Shown here: positions 5,975-6,046 of the stretch, piece by piece
Layout: every line of letters starts with the position of its first letter
Position numbering within the stretch: the stretch's first letter is position 1
Notes under the pieces: model-generated
What the model saw: the letters and a program-made list of their open reading frames with translations, nothing else
Database searches by the model: none
Told to the model about the DNA's origin: nothing
Assembly (NCBI GenBank): GCA_016762975.1
Contig: JAESUV010000031.1
Location: forward strand, 13,585 to 19,630
Source of the DNA: Gammaproteobacteria bacterium
GTDB taxonomy: Bacteria; Pseudomonadota; Gammaproteobacteria; Pseudomonadales; Pseudohongiellaceae
Length of the DNA stretch: 6,046 nt
Direction of reading: 5' to 3'
Translations under genes and position numbers: made by a program

Positions 5975-6046
5975 GGTTCTAAGCTGTAAACAATTTCACC
6001 GCATCCCGGAGCCACGACATCCATCGATACACAATATAACGCCGCG
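5971..6046 (-). CDS. possible C-terminal end of an unidentified upstream gene (partial)
   Basis: A minus-strand frame open from the right edge ends VAPGCGEIVYSLEP and stops at TGA 5973-5971, overlapping the ATG of the DUF4892 gene as ATGA, a typical junction of coupled genes. Only 24 codons are visible. The other two minus frames are also open here for 16 and 21 codons (stops at 5998-5996 and 5981-5979), so the frame choice rests mainly on the overlap. No family is recognised. The alternative is plain intergenic DNA carrying the promoter of the DUF4892 gene. Confidence 0.3.
   Translation of the reverse strand, partial: AALYCVSMDVVAPGCGEIVYSLEP

Noticed and set aside
1..6046. Mobile element, toxin-antitoxin, defence or CRISPR system
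   Set aside because: Every long frame is accounted for by housekeeping genes or the DUF4892 protein. No transposase, integrase, repeat-spacer array or tRNA-linked insertion site is visible.

Overview
The window reads as an ordinary housekeeping stretch of a gammaproteobacterial chromosome, about half GC. The closest matches I can recall for PrmB, AroC, FolE and LeuC/LeuD are in Pseudomonas and related gammaproteobacteria (possibly a marine lineage). The taxonomic call rests on remembered protein similarity and gene order, not on a search. I see no mobile element, tRNA, rRNA, CRISPR array or phage gene.

Layout, left to right: leuD (minus, C-terminus cut by the left edge), leuC (minus), an AT-rich 119-bp gap, aroC (minus), a 75-bp gap, prmB (minus, TTG start), a 222-bp divergent intergenic region, folE (plus), a 22-bp convergent gap, then a secreted DUF4892/OmpA-like protein (minus). 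The start of that last gene overlaps, by ATGA, the end of a reading frame running off the right edge. All identified reading frames look intact.

Functionally, leuC and leuD encode the two subunits of isopropylmalate isomerase (leucine synthesis). aroC makes chorismate, the branch point for aromatic amino acids and folate. prmB methylates ribosomal protein uL3. folE makes the first pterin intermediate of tetrahydrofolate. The prmB-aroC pair with folE nearby resembles, from memory, the P. aeruginosa neighbourhood. leuCD directly downstream of aroC is the less usual part of the arrangement.

I did not find a new biological system here. The items most worth a second look are the divergent prmB/folE control region (a 12-bp direct repeat at exactly 20-bp period, a symmetric -10 element, and a short upstream frame in phase with folE), the degenerate OmpA-like domain of the DUF4892 protein, and the leuCD placement.
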